From NCBI RefSeq assembly GCF_025263565.1, contig NZ_CP079865.1:5766001-5830000 (forward strand): a DNA stretch of 64,000 nucleotides, in the 5' to 3' direction. This document shows, one piece after another, positions 28,048-37,528 of the stretch; the stretch's first letter is position 1; each line of letters opens with the position of its first letter. The notes beneath the pieces are model-generated. The model made no database searches. It saw only the letters and a list, made by a program, of their open reading frames with translations, and was not told where the DNA came from. Both the position numbers and the translations under genes were made by a program. The DNA comes from Mycobacterium sp. SMC-8. Its GTDB lineage: Bacteria > Actinomycetota > Actinomycetes > Mycobacteriales > Mycobacteriaceae.

Positions 28048-29427
28048 ATGGAGCTGGTGTCCGAGGCAGTGGGGGCGATCGCTGAGCAGATCGGTGTGCT
28101 GTCCAAGGCCGCCGATGAGCTGACCCATAGTGAGTTGGTCGGGCTGCTGGCCGAGTTGACCAGGGTGCTGCGGTCGGTCCCGGCGCTGGAGCACAAGGTG
28201 TTGGCCCGGTTGATCGAGGAGACCGAGCCGCACCGGCTCGGGGAATCGTCGTGGAAGGGCGTGCTGACCACCGCGCTGCGGGTCAGTGGCGCCGAGGCGG
28301 GACGGCGGTTGCGACGGGCCAAAATGCTGGGGCCGCGGCGGGCGATGACGGGCCAGCCTCTTGCGCCGCTGTGGGGAGCCACCGCCGCCGCCCAGGCTCA
28401 GGGCCTGTTGGACGAAGAGCACATCACGGTGATCGCGAGGTTTCACCAGAAGCTGCCCGCGTGGGTGGATGTGGACACCCGTGCGGCCGCCGATGCGCAC
28501 CTGGCCGGCCTGGGCTCGGGTCTAGGCCCTGAGGAGCTCGATGCGGCGGCGGGGCGGTTGTTGATGATGATCGATCAGGACGGCCCTGAACCCGCCGACG
28601 ACGAGGTGGCCCGGAAACGGTGGGTGAGGGTCGGCAAGCAGCAGCGTGACGGGTTTCGCAAGATCAGCGGCTACCTGGACGCCGAACTGGGCGCCTACTT
28701 GGAGGCGACCCTGGCCAAGGAGGCCGCCCCCGGGGCCAACATGCCCGACCAACAGCCCGGTGAGGAGCCGGCCGAGTCATCCGCCGGGGCGGGCCCGGAG
28801 ACGGGTCGGGATACCCGCACCGAGGGGCAGCGCAATCACGACGGCTTCAAAGCCCTGCTGCGCCGCACCCTGGAATCCGGGACACTCGGCAGCCATAACG
28901 GGTTACCGGTGACCGTGATCGTCTCGACCACCCTGCAGGAGCTGGAAAAGGGGGCCGGGGTGGCGGTCACCGGCGGCGGATCATTGCTGCCGATGCCCGA
29001 TCTGATCCGGATGGCCGCCCGCGCCCATCACTATCTGTACGTCTTTGACGAGCACACCGGTCAAAGCCTGTATCTGGGTCGGGCCCAACGGCTGGCCAAC
29101 GCCGCCCAGCGGATCGTCCTGCACGCTCGTGATCGTGGCTGCACCCGGCCCGGCTGCACCGTGCAGGGGTACTGGTGTCAGGTTCATCATGCGGTCGCGG
29201 ACTGGAAAAACGACGGCCAAACCGACATCGACGACCTCACCCTGGCCTGCGGACCGCACAACCGGATGATCGAAACCACCGGCTGGACCACAAGCAAGAA
29301 CGCCAGGAACCAGACCGAATGGCTCCCACCACCAGGGCTCGATACAGGCCGGCACCGCACGCAGCTGGTCAATGGCTACCACCACCCCGAACACCACCTA
29401 CTCCCCGAAGACGACCAAGGACCGTAG
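28048..29427 (+). CDS. DUF222/HNH endonuclease, 13E12 repeat family
   Basis: 459 residues. DUF222 region at about 1-340 (DELTHSELVGLLAEL, TTALRVSGAEAGRRL, GNDGFKALL-type segment) followed by an HNH nuclease domain at about 355-415 with CTRPGCTVQGYWCQVHHAV and LACGPHNRMI, giving paired Cys and His-His metal residues. This is the REP13E12-type family found in many copies in mycobacteria; its function is unknown and some copies are phage integration targets. A variable Pro/Glu/Gly segment sits near residues 235-260. Start chosen from the -10 placed for leaderless transcription. It lies in the non-syntenic part between mbtA and the PKS. Confidence 0.9.
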   Translation: MELVSEAVGAIAEQIGVLSKAADELTHSELVGLLAELTRVLRSVPALEHKVLARLIEETEPHRLGESSWKGVLTTALRVSGAEAGRRLRRAKMLGPRRAMTGQPLAPLWGATAAAQAQGLLDEEHITVIARFHQKLPAWVDVDTRAAADAHLAGLGSGLGPEELDAAAGRLLMMIDQDGPEPADDEVARKRWVRVGKQQRDGFRKISGYLDAELGAYLEATLAKEAAPGANMPDQQPGEEPAESSAGAGPETGRDTRTEGQRNHDGFKALLRRTLESGTLGSHNGLPVTVIVSTTLQELEKGAGVAVTGGGSLLPMPDLIRMAARAHHYLYVFDEHTGQSLYLGRAQRLANAAQRIVLHARDRGCTRPGCTVQGYWCQVHHAVADWKNDGQTDIDDLTLACGPHNRMIETTGWTTSKNARNQTEWLPPPGLDTGRHRTQLVNGYHHPEHHLLPEDDQGP

Positions 29428-29431
29428 CGCT

Positions 29432-29458
29432 CACCGAGGCAGGAGCCGAGCCTTGGTG
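29432..29458. terminator. Hairpin terminator between HNH and PKS genes
   Basis: CACCGAGGC (29432-29440) pairs over nine positions, one a wobble, with GCCTTGGTG (29450-29458) around a nine-base loop. It sits five bases after the HNH stop, between converging genes. Confidence 0.5.
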
Positions 29459-29485
29459 CGACAGGATGATCTCGCTGCCGAAAGA

Positions 29486-32400
29486 TCAGGCGACGTCGGC
29501 TTTTTCGGTGTGCGGCGCGAGCAGCTCGACGATCCGGTCGATCACAGCCGCTGCCGTCGGGTGCTCCCAGAGCAGTGTCGGAGGCAGCGACAGACCTGTG
29601 CGCTTCTCCAACGCGCGCCGCAGCGCGACCGTCATGATCGAGTCGACGCCGGCCTCCACCAACGGAACCCGCAGATCCACATCAGTTGCCGACAGCCCGA
29701 GTTCAGCAGCCACCGCTTCGACGACCTGCTCCGCCACCCACTCGCCCAGCTCGGCTTCGCCGGGTCCGATGGGCACGGCCTCACCCACTTCCGCATCCAC
29801 GGTCGGTGCGACATCAGCCAGGATCGGCACCGCCGCGGCCTCGGGAAGCAGGGGTAGCACAACCACATTCGGGTCGTCGCCCCGCATGGCCGAGTCCAGC
29901 GCCCGCATCGCGTCGTCGGCGCCGACAGTCCCCATACCGAGCGCTTCGAGCTGTGCTGCGACGAATCCCGACGTCGATCCCATACCCAGACCGCGCCACG
30001 CCGTCCACGCGACGCTGACCGTGTTGTCCCCGAGGCTGCGGCGATGTCTGGCCATCGCGTCCAGGAACGCGTTGGCGCACGCATACGCACCCTGCCCGGG
30101 GAAGCCGGCCAGGTAGCCGCACGACGAGTACAGCACCATCCAGTCCAACTGCTCGGGCGGGAACAACTCGTGCAACGCCAGAGTGCCCGACACCTTCGGG
30201 CGCATCGTGGTCCGCAAATCATCTGCAGACGTATTCAGCAGCAGCGCACCGGCTTCCACACCGGCCGCATGGACCACGCCCCGTACGGGCGGCAGGTCGG
30301 CCAGCACCGCACGCAGCTGATCGACGGCGCCCGAAGCCCCGATGTCGATCGAGGCGACGTGCACGGACACGCCGCGCTCCTCCAGCGCGGACACCGCGCG
30401 AACCGCTTCCGTCGGCGTCTTGGCCCACATTCTGCGATGCGGCATCCCTGAGCGCGACAACAACACCAGCCGGCGTGCGCCGAGGTCGGCGAGGCGTTGC
30501 GCGACCCGCAGCCCCAACGCCCCGGTGCCGCCGGTCACCAGATATGTTCCGCCGGGCGTGCACGTCATCGGCGCTCCGCCGGGCATGGACGTCTTCGGTG
30601 CACCGTTGGCCCGCGCATGCGTCAGTCGGGCGGTCAACGCGACACCATCGCGGACCACCACGACGCCGTGGCCGGGCAGCGACGCCAGCACACCGAGCGG
30701 CACCTTCCCGTCGGCGAGGTCGAGTACGCCGCCCCACAGATGCGGATGTTCGGCCGCGGCAACGCGCGACATGCCCCACAACGGTGCGTGCACCAGGTTG
30801 GTACCCTCGTGCACGTTTCGGGTGAGAACCCACAGACGCGCCTGAGAACCGTTGCCGTTGAGTCGTTTCACGGTGTCGAGCACCTGCTCGGCCGCAGCCT
30901 CCGGCGAATCTGCTCGCGGCAGCAGCAGCACCACCGAGCGCGGGCCGGCGTCGCCGGGCACCTGCTCGACGCTGTCGTAGACGCGATGCGCAACCCCGGC
31001 GTCATCGAGGGACCGCAGCACCGCGTCGCATTCGGAGCCCACGACGGCGACCTCAGCCGGTCGGTCGCCGACGTCGAACGCGGTTTCGTGCCATGCGATG
31101 TGGTGCAGCATCCGGGACGTGTCCGCACCCCCGGCGTTTTCCAGCTCCTCGAACGTCATCGCCGTCAGCGACGCACGCACCGCTCCCGACTCGTCGGCGA
31201 TCGCGACGTCGGTCGTGGTGCCCTCCCGTCGACGCACATGCAGCAGGGCCACGGCCGGTGGCTCGCCACAGACGTGGACGCGGTCGATGCGTGCCGGCAT
31301 CCGCAGCCGGGGCGGGCCGTCGAATACCGTGGATGCCGCCGACGTCGCCGCGTCCAGCAGCGCAGCCCAGGAACGCGGCGCCGAGCCGTCTGAGGTGGCG
31401 CTCACACGCACGAGCAGTTCGCCTGCACCACAGCGCATCTCGCGCACCTGCCAGTCGAAGCCCATCGCCGCGACACCGAGTGTCCCGAGCGTGTCGACGA
31501 CGTGGCCGGGCGGCAGCTGCTCGGAACAGCGGTCCCAGGTGGCGGCGTGGATGCCGCCGCTCATCAACTCGTTGAGCTCGCCGGCGAAGTCCTCGTCGGT
31601 CGCCGCGACGGCGCTGCTGTGGGTGAGCCATCCGGACTCGTCGCCGCTGTCGTCGTCGGTGAGTCGCGAGGAGATCCGCAGCGAGCGGTCCTGGAGCACC
31701 ACCTGGATGTCGCGGGCCCGCCCCGGCGGCACGGGGGTGCGCAGCCGCACGTCGGTGAGGCCCGATCCCGCCGCGGTCAGGAAGGTGTTCAACAGCACGG
31801 CGGCGGGGATGATCTCGGTGTTCTGTACCGGATGGTCACCGGGGTAGGGCCGGTTGTCCATGTCGAGCCGGGTCTGCCACACCCGAGCGGGCACCTCCCC
31901 GGTCACGTCGACGGCGCCGCCGAGCAGCGTGTGGGACGCGGGATCGTGCAGCGCCCGGGTATTGGGCGGCGGAGTCGGAGTGCGCCAGAACCGGCGGTGC
32001 TGCCACTGCGTGCCCGGAAGGTCGGCCCACCGCATGGCCGGCGTGAACCCGTGCGCGATCGGTGCTCCGTGGCAGTACAGCGCGCCGACCGCGGCGCCGA
32101 CGGCCTGCCGCTCGGGGTGGTCACGCCGCATCATCGGCACCACGGCGTGGTCGTCCATGCCCAGGCTGGTCAGTGTCTCGACGATCGAGTGGGCGACCAC
32201 CGGATGGGCCGACACCTCGAGGAACAGACGGTGCCCGTCCTGGCCGGCCGCCTGCACGGCTTCTGCGAAGCGCACCCGCCCGCGCAGGTTGGCCACCCAA
32301 TAATCCGGATCACGCGCCGCATCCGAGCGGGGGTCCGGCAGCGCCGTCGTGTACAGCGGCACCCGGGCCCGGTCCGGCTCGGGCAGCGTCGCGACCAGTC

Positions 32401-34666
32401 GCGCGAGCTCACCGGTGAGAGCGTCCATCGCCGGGCTGTGGAACGCCACGTCGGTGTTGACTCGGCGCACCGTCATCCCTTCGGCCGTCCACGCCTCGAC
32501 GATCTCGTCCACCGCGGCCACCGTCCCGGAGATCACGGTGGTCTCCGTCGACGCGCTGATCGCCGCAACCACATCGGTGCGTCTCGCCAGCCGGCGGTCG
32601 GCTTCACCGAAAGGCAAGCGCACCAACGCCATTGCGCCCTGCCCGGCGACCGCCCGGAATCCCCGGGCGCGGTAGCACGCGATCGACGCGCCGTGTGCCA
32701 GGCCGAACACCCCGGCGACCACACACGCCGCCACCTCACCCACCGAATGGCCGATCACCGCGGCCGGTTCGACCCCGCGCTTGCGCAGCAGCGCCGCGAG
32801 CCCGACCTGCATCGCGAACGTGAGCGCCTGCACCCGCGCGGTGTCCCCCAGCACTCCGGTGGTCAGCGCCTCGCGCGCGGAGAAGCCGAGTTCCCGGCCG
32901 AACACCCGGTCGACCTCGTCGACTGTCGCTGCGAAAACCGGTTCGGTGGCGATCAACTCGCGGCCCATGCCGGCCCAGTGCGATCCGTGCCCGGAGAACA
33001 CCCACACCGCACCGTCCTGCGCATTGGGCACGACCGATCCCGTCACGACCCGCGGATCCCGCTGCTGGGCGGCCAGCGCATCCAGTGCGTCGACGGGCGC
33101 GTGCACGTCCTCGGTGAGCACCGCAGCCCTGACTTGTTCGTGGGCTCGACGGGTCCACAACGTGGCGGCCACTTCGTCGGTCGGGATCTGCGCGGTGCGC
33201 AGGTGCTCTGCCAGGGCTCCTGCCTGGGCGTGCAGACGCGGCTCCGAGCGCGCTGACAGCGGGATGAACTCCGCTGTGCCGCCGCTGGTTTCGCCGTCGG
33301 CAGCGGCGGGCGCCTCTTCGAGCAGGACGTGTGCGATGGTGCCGCCATAGCCGTAGCTGCACACCGCGGCGCGCCGCGGCTCGGGCCCCCGTGGCCACGG
33401 TTCGGCTTCGATGGGCACCCGCAATCCGCTGCTGCCCCAGTCGACGGCGGTGGTGAGCGTACGGACCCCTGCGGTGGGCGGCAGTTCTTCGTGGTGCAGC
33501 GCCAGCGTCGCCTTGATCAACCCGACGACGCCGGCCCCGCCCTCGAGGTGTCCGGTGTTGGGTTTGACCGAACCGATTGCGCATGGACGCTCACCCCGGC
33601 CTCGGCCGTAGACGGCCGACAGTGCCGAGATCTCGACGGGATCGCCGGTGGGCGTGCCGGTCCCGTGCGCCTCCAGGTAGTCGACACTGGCGGGGTCGAT
33701 GCCGGCGGCGCGGCAGGCGAGCCGGAACAGGTCCGCCTGGGCCTGCCCGTTGGGCGACATGATGCCGACGGTCCTGCCGTCCTGGGCGACCGCGCCGCCG
33801 CGCACCACCGCGAGCACCCGGTCGCCGTCGCGGACGGCGTCGGACAGTCGCTTGAGCACGACCACCGCGGCGCCCTCGCCGCGGCCGTAACCGTCGGCGG
33901 AGTAGTCGAAGGTCTTGCAGCGTCCGTCGGGTGCGGTGGCGCCGGCGACGTCGAGCACCCGCGTCAGGCCGGGACCGATGAGGGCGCTCACCCCACCGGC
34001 GAGCGCCAGCGAGGTCTCACTGTCGCGCAGTAGCTGGCAGGCCTGATGCACCGCCACCAGCGACGCCGCGCACGCCGCATCGAGCGCGACGCTGGGCCCG
34101 CGCAGATCCAGCAGATGGGACACCCGGTTGGCCACCCCGCACAGCGATGTGCCGATCCCGGTCCACGCCTCGATACCGGCGATGTCTTCCATCAGCAGCT
34201 TGCCGTAGTCGTCGGAGTTGACACCCATCAGCACCGCGGTGTCGCTGCCCGCCAGCGAGCGCGGTGGGATGCCGGCATGTTCGAGCGCCTCCCATGACAC
34301 CTCGAGTGCCATGCGTTGCTGCGGATCCATCAGCTCGGCTTCGCGCGGCGAGACGCCGAAAAACTCGGCGTCGAAGCCGGGGAGGTCGTCGAGGAAGGTC
34401 CCCCATCGCGTGGTCTCCCGCAGCAGCGCGGCGTTGCGCGGGTCGCGGTGCAGATAGGGCTCCCAGCGTTCGGCAGGCACCTCGGTGACCTTGCTGCCTC
34501 CTGCGAGCAGGAACGACCAGAAGTCCCGCGCCGTGGTGATGTCACCCGCAAGCCGGCAGCCGATGCCGACCACGGCGATCGGCGCGGGTGCGGCGGTCCC
34601 GTTCGGCGCCGAGGCCGGACTGGGGGCATAGGTGTGGGTAGCCTGCCCTAACCCTGGCGTCGACAT
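29486..34666 (-). CDS. Iterative type I PKS, 6-methylsalicylate synthase type
   Basis: 1726 residues in the order ketosynthase, acyltransferase, dehydratase-like/thiohydrolase, ketoreductase, carrier, the layout and size of 6-methylsalicylic acid synthases. Ketosynthase Cys in [15 protein letters not shown] near 199, [12 protein letters not shown] and [10 protein letters not shown]; the aromatic-PKS signature SYGYGGT near 435. Acyltransferase GHSVGEVAA near 640 with VAFHSPAMD near 744, a malonyl-type motif. [19 protein letters not shown] near 947 resembles the HPxxGTEIVPAA segment of fungal enzymes. Ketoreductase [13 protein letters not shown] near 1379 and AYACAN near 1530; carrier [11 protein letters not shown] near 1675. 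Starts at ATG 34666, CAGGA eight bases upstream. It takes the place of mbtI beside the mbt genes and bears an iron box, so it probably makes the aryl starter of mycobactin. Confidence 0.85.
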   Translation of the reverse strand: MSTPGLGQATHTYAPSPASAPNGTAAPAPIAVVGIGCRLAGDITTARDFWSFLLAGGSKVTEVPAERWEPYLHRDPRNAALLRETTRWGTFLDDLPGFDAEFFGVSPREAELMDPQQRMALEVSWEALEHAGIPPRSLAGSDTAVLMGVNSDDYGKLLMEDIAGIEAWTGIGTSLCGVANRVSHLLDLRGPSVALDAACAASLVAVHQACQLLRDSETSLALAGGVSALIGPGLTRVLDVAGATAPDGRCKTFDYSADGYGRGEGAAVVVLKRLSDAVRDGDRVLAVVRGGAVAQDGRTVGIMSPNGQAQADLFRLACRAAGIDPASVDYLEAHGTGTPTGDPVEISALSAVYGRGRGERPCAIGSVKPNTGHLEGGAGVVGLIKATLALHHEELPPTAGVRTLTTAVDWGSSGLRVPIEAEPWPRGPEPRRAAVCSYGYGGTIAHVLLEEAPAAADGETSGGTAEFIPLSARSEPRLHAQAGALAEHLRTAQIPTDEVAATLWTRRAHEQVRAAVLTEDVHAPVDALDALAAQQRDPRVVTGSVVPNAQDGAVWVFSGHGSHWAGMGRELIATEPVFAATVDEVDRVFGRELGFSAREALTTGVLGDTARVQALTFAMQVGLAALLRKRGVEPAAVIGHSVGEVAACVVAGVFGLAHGASIACYRARGFRAVAGQGAMALVRLPFGEADRRLARRTDVVAAISASTETTVISGTVAAVDEIVEAWTAEGMTVRRVNTDVAFHSPAMDALTGELARLVATLPEPDRARVPLYTTALPDPRSDAARDPDYWVANLRGRVRFAEAVQAAGQDGHRLFLEVSAHPVVAHSIVETLTSLGMDDHAVVPMMRRDHPERQAVGAAVGALYCHGAPIAHGFTPAMRWADLPGTQWQHRRFWRTPTPPPNTRALHDPASHTLLGGAVDVTGEVPARVWQTRLDMDNRPYPGDHPVQNTEIIPAAVLLNTFLTAAGSGLTDVRLRTPVPPGRARDIQVVLQDRSLRISSRLTDDDSGDESGWLTHSSAVAATDEDFAGELNELMSGGIHAATWDRCSEQLPPGHVVDTLGTLGVAAMGFDWQVREMRCGAGELLVRVSATSDGSAPRSWAALLDAATSAASTVFDGPPRLRMPARIDRVHVCGEPPAVALLHVRRREGTTTDVAIADESGAVRASLTAMTFEELENAGGADTSRMLHHIAWHETAFDVGDRPAEVAVVGSECDAVLRSLDDAGVAHRVYDSVEQVPGDAGPRSVVLLLPRADSPEAAAEQVLDTVKRLNGNGSQARLWVLTRNVHEGTNLVHAPLWGMSRVAAAEHPHLWGGVLDLADGKVPLGVLASLPGHGVVVVRDGVALTARLTHARANGAPKTSMPGGAPMTCTPGGTYLVTGGTGALGLRVAQRLADLGARRLVLLSRSGMPHRRMWAKTPTEAVRAVSALEERGVSVHVASIDIGASGAVDQLRAVLADLPPVRGVVHAAGVEAGALLLNTSADDLRTTMRPKVSGTLALHELFPPEQLDWMVLYSSCGYLAGFPGQGAYACANAFLDAMARHRRSLGDNTVSVAWTAWRGLGMGSTSGFVAAQLEALGMGTVGADDAMRALDSAMRGDDPNVVVLPLLPEAAAVPILADVAPTVDAEVGEAVPIGPGEAELGEWVAEQVVEAVAAELGLSATDVDLRVPLVEAGVDSIMTVALRRALEKRTGLSLPPTLLWEHPTAAAVIDRIVELLAPHTEKADVA
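34633..34651 (-). promoter_or_regulatory. IdeR-type iron box at the start of the PKS gene
   Basis: TGTGGGTAGCCTGCCCTAA matches about 14 of 19 positions of the consensus read on the other strand. It begins 15 bases inside the proposed coding start at 34666, so it would act around or just after the transcription start, or else the true start is further in. The upstream 78 bases to the next gene show no better box. Confidence 0.55.
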
Positions 34667-34744
34667 GCCGGACATCCTGGCACAGCAGGTTTGCTCCCAG
34701 GGAGGTACCCGGACGTTTCGAGGCGATTCCCGGGGCGGGCTCGA

Positions 34745-35128
34745 TCACCGATGCGGTGGTGGCTGCGCTCCCGGGTCCTCGGGATCGACCTCGACCGCGT
34801 ACGACGTGATCGTCGTGATCTGCTCGCCGGCGAACTCGTAAACCGCGCAGCTGGCCACCGCGGTCACGCCGTCGGGCCTCACGTAGCGGGCGATGGTGTC
34901 GACGGCAACGACGTCACCACCGGCGGCCGTGACGCGGCGGTCGAACTCCACCGCCGTGCCCTTCAGGCTCTCCATGGTGTCCTGGCAGGTGCGCCGGACC
35001 GCGTCGGCGCCTTCGAGCACCATGCCGCCGACGATCGTCCACCTGACGTCCCGGGCCAGGTGCTTGAGCGCGTGCTCGAAACGGTGCTCGGAGAACGCAC
35101 GGGCCACCGCGGCGGAGTCGAAAGCCAT
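34745..35128 (-). CDS. NTF2-like/SnoaL-type small protein
   Basis: 127 residues with the pattern of the nuclear-transport-factor-2-like fold: an N-terminal helix (FDSAAVARAFSEHRF), HLARDVRWTIVGGMVLEGADAV, then beta-strand segments and TTITSYAVEVDPED. This fold includes isomerases, hydrolases, limonene-epoxide-type enzymes and non-catalytic binding proteins, so no activity can be assigned. The ATG at 35128 is exactly seven bases from TACGGT, a leaderless arrangement. It diverges from the oxidoreductase at 35177. Confidence 0.75.
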   Translation of the reverse strand: MAFDSAAVARAFSEHRFEHALKHLARDVRWTIVGGMVLEGADAVRRTCQDTMESLKGTAVEFDRRVTAAGGDVVAVDTIARYVRPDGVTAVASCAVYEFAGEQITTITSYAVEVDPEDPGAQPPPHR

Positions 35129-35135
35129 GCGCACG

Positions 35136-35141
35136 ACCGTA
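35136..35141 (-). promoter_or_regulatory. -10 element for a leaderless NTF2-like transcript
   Basis: TACGGT on the minus strand fits TANNNT with a seven-base spacer to the ATG at 35128. Confidence 0.5.
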
Positions 35142-35176
35142 GCGGCCCGGGCAGTCGGCACGGTATGACTGGAGCT

Positions 35177-36037
35177 ATGAAACTGTCCGGCGTCGGCCTG
35201 TGGAGTTCGCAACTGCGGTACGGAAATCCGGACGAGGCGGCCGAAGCCGCCGCCGAGCTCGACGAGCTCGGTTTCACGGCCCTGTGGATCCCCGACGTCG
35301 GTGGACCGGTGTTCGACTCGGTGGAGAATCTGCTGTCGGCCACCCAGAAGACGGTCATCGCCACCGGCATCCTGAACCTCTGGATGCACGAACCCGCCGA
35401 GGTCGCGGATCGCTACGCCACGCTCACCGAGGCCCACGGCGAGCGGTTCCTGCTCGGCATCGGCGTCAGCCACGCACCGCTGATCGACTCGAAAGAGCCG
35501 GGCCGGTACCGCAAGCCGCTGGCCGCCACCAAGGCCTTCCTCGACGGCATCGACGCCTCGCCGCGGCCGGTGCCGACGGCCAACCGGGTGCTGGCCGCGC
35601 TCGGCCCGAAGATGCTGCAGCTCTCGGCGACGCGCGCCGGCGGCGCGCACCCCTACCTGACCACGCCCGAGCACACCCGGCAGGCCCGCGGGGTGCTGGG
35701 CGCCGGGCCGATGCTGTTGCCCGAGCAGACCGTGATGCTGACCGAGGACCGCGACCAGGCCCGCGAGGTAGGCACCCAGTGGCTCACGTCGTACCTGGCG
35801 CTGCCGAACTACGCGAACAACCTGCTGCGGCTCGGCTTCACCGAGGAGGACCTGACCTCGGTGAGTGACCGGGTGTTCGACGCGCTGATCGCCTGGGGTG
35901 ACGAGGACGCGGTGCGCCGGCGGGTGCGGGAGCATATGGATGCCGGCGCCGACCACGTCTGCGTGCAGGTGCTGACCGCGGATCCGCGGGAGTTCCCGCG
36001 CGAGCAGTGGCGCAGGCTCGCCGACGCGCTGCTGTAG
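35177..36037 (+). CDS. LLM-class F420-dependent oxidoreductase
   Basis: 286 residues, luciferase-like (beta/alpha)8 fold: MKLSGVGLWSSQLRYG at the start, LDELGFTALWIPDVGG, IGVSHAPLIDS and a TGILNLW segment typical of mycobacterial F420-dependent oxidoreductases of the TIGR03620 kind. Expected to use reduced F420 on an unknown substrate. The ATG at 35177 matches homologues; an ATG four codons upstream at 35165 is also possible. Its stop directly abuts the hemW stop. Confidence 0.85.
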   Translation: MKLSGVGLWSSQLRYGNPDEAAEAAAELDELGFTALWIPDVGGPVFDSVENLLSATQKTVIATGILNLWMHEPAEVADRYATLTEAHGERFLLGIGVSHAPLIDSKEPGRYRKPLAATKAFLDGIDASPRPVPTANRVLAALGPKMLQLSATRAGGAHPYLTTPEHTRQARGVLGAGPMLLPEQTVMLTEDRDQAREVGTQWLTSYLALPNYANNLLRLGFTEEDLTSVSDRVFDALIAWGDEDAVRRRVREHMDAGADHVCVQVLTADPREFPREQWRRLADALL

Positions 36038-37222
36038 TCAGCTCAGCAGGTCCCGCACCACCGCATCGGCCAGCAGCCGTCCCCGGTCGGTGAGCACCAG
36101 CGCCTCCCCGTCGGCGCGCAGCAACCCGTCCGCGACGGCGCGTTCGGCGCGGTCGCGTTCCTCGGCAGACAGCACGTGCACCGGCAGACCGGTGCGCAAC
36201 CGCGCCCGCAGCATCACGTCCTCGACGTGCGAGGTGTCCGTGTCCAAGCGCTCGAAGTCCGCGACCGGCAGGCCGCCGTCGTCGAGCACGGCCGCATAAG
36301 CGTTGGGGTGCTTGACGTTCCACCATCTGGTGGAGTCGACGTAGCCGTGCGCGCCGGGGCCGGCACCCCACCACTGGCCGCCGGCCCAGTAGCCGATGTT
36401 GTGCCTGCACTCCCCGCCCGGGCGGCTCCAGTTCGACACCTCGTACCAGTCGAAACCGGCGTCGGCCAGCCGCCGGTCAAGTAGTTCGTAGCGGCGGGCC
36501 AGCACGTCGTCGTCGGGGGCCGGGAGTTCACCGCGACGCACCCGGCGGGCCAGCGCGGTGCCGTCCTCGACGATCAGCGCATAGGCCGACACGTGGTCGA
36601 CGCCGGCCTGGACCGCCGCGTCGACCGAGCGCAGCAGGTCGTCGTCGGTCTCCCCCGGCGTGCCGTAGATCAGATCCAGGTTGACGTGGTCGAAACCCGC
36701 CTCGCGGGCCTCCCGGGTGGCGTCGAGCGCACGGCCCGGGGAATGCACCCGGTCAAGCGCGGCCAGGACGTGCGGCGCGGTGGACTGCATGCCCAGCGAG
36801 ATGCGCGTGTAGCCGGCGCGGCGCAGGCCGGCGAAGAACGCCGGCGACGTGGACTCCGGGTTCGACTCGGTGGTGACCTCGGCCCCGGACGCCAGCGTGA
36901 ACTGGTCGCGCACCGCGTCGAGCACGGCGCTCAGTCCCGCCGCACCGAGCAGCGACGGCGTTCCGCCGCCGACGAACACCGTCTGCACGTCCGGCGGGTG
37001 CCCGAGGTGCGCAGCAGCCAGGCGCAGCTCGGTGCGCAGCGCGGCCAGCCAACCGTCGGGGTTGGCGCCGCCCAGTTCAGCCGGGGTGTAGGTGTTGAAG
37101 TCGCAGTATCCGCAACGCGCCGCGCAGAACGGCACATGGATGTACAACCCGAACGGGCGGCCCGGTACCGCCGTCATCTCAGGCAGCAGGGGCCGCTGCG
37201 CGGTGTCGGGAAGTGGTGTCAC
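36038..37222 (-). CDS. hemW: Radical SAM heme chaperone HemW
   Basis: 394 residues. YIHVPFCAARCGYCDFNTY contains the CxxxCxxC radical-SAM cluster motif near residue 37, followed by VFVGGGTPSLL and ESNPES. Often named HemN in M. tuberculosis (Rv2388c), but size and motif fit HemW, which binds heme and passes it to respiratory enzymes, not the coproporphyrinogen oxidase. GTG at 37222 has GGAAG upstream; the in-frame ATG at MTAVPGRPFG is an alternative. Converges with the oxidoreductase gene. Confidence 0.93.
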   Translation of the reverse strand: MTPLPDTAQRPLLPEMTAVPGRPFGLYIHVPFCAARCGYCDFNTYTPAELGGANPDGWLAALRTELRLAAAHLGHPPDVQTVFVGGGTPSLLGAAGLSAVLDAVRDQFTLASGAEVTTESNPESTSPAFFAGLRRAGYTRISLGMQSTAPHVLAALDRVHSPGRALDATREAREAGFDHVNLDLIYGTPGETDDDLLRSVDAAVQAGVDHVSAYALIVEDGTALARRVRRGELPAPDDDVLARRYELLDRRLADAGFDWYEVSNWSRPGGECRHNIGYWAGGQWWGAGPGAHGYVDSTRWWNVKHPNAYAAVLDDGGLPVADFERLDTDTSHVEDVMLRARLRTGLPVHVLSAEERDRAERAVADGLLRADGEALVLTDRGRLLADAVVRDLLS

Positions 37223-37302
37223 CTGCCCAGTCTTCCAGAGCGGGGTTTCGCTCAGCCTGAGCGCAAATATCGGCCGGTTAGGGTCGGTGTGGGTGTCCGT
37301 GG

Positions 37303-37308
37303 CACAAT
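37303..37308 (+). promoter_or_regulatory. -10 element for leaderless cysteine-rich leader ORF
   Basis: CACAAT carries the key A and T of the -10 consensus and ends seven bases before the GTG at 37316, so the transcript should start with that GTG. Confidence 0.5.
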
Positions 37309-37315
37309 GGCCGAC

Positions 37316-37408
37316 GTGACTGCCCACAGCTTCCCCCGCCGGGTCTCGCTGGTGGTGCGCCGTCATGTCGACTTCAAGCGCGTGTGCACCTGTTGTTGTC
37401 TGCCCTAG
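37316..37408 (+). CDS. Leaderless polycysteine leader peptide upstream of sirA
   Basis: 30-codon frame starting at GTG 37316 and ending VCTCCCLP, with three consecutive Cys codons (TGT TGT TGT) and a fourth two codons earlier, just before the stop. Leader ORFs of this kind upstream of mycobacterial sulfur-assimilation operons have been described as cysteine-responsive attenuators: when charged Cys-tRNA is scarce, ribosomes stall on the run and downstream expression rises. It lies 120 bases upstream of sirA. No clear terminator hairpin was identified in that gap, so coupling may be through translation or Rho. Confidence 0.75.
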   Translation: MTAHSFPRRVSLVVRRHVDFKRVCTCCCLP

Positions 37409-37528
37409 CTTGCGGATTCTGTAGGACCCAGCCCTAACCAACATCAGCTGGCCGACGGATCTGCGCCGCCGGACAGCCACCGGACTGACGCGCGATCTGA
37501 ACGCCGGCTCCGACCAGGAGCCCGATCC

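Noticed and set aside
28030..28060. Phage attachment site at the 13E12 gene
   Set aside because: Some 13E12 copies are integration targets, but no flanking repeat or integrase is seen here.
34675..34675. ATG three codons upstream as PKS start
   Set aside because: It has no correctly spaced ribosome site, while the ATG at 34666 has CAGGA eight bases upstream; both remain possible.
37276..37290. GGTTAGGGTCGG as a possible iron box between hemW and the sirA leader
   Set aside because: Only the GGTTAG core fits; the rest departs from the 19-base consensus.
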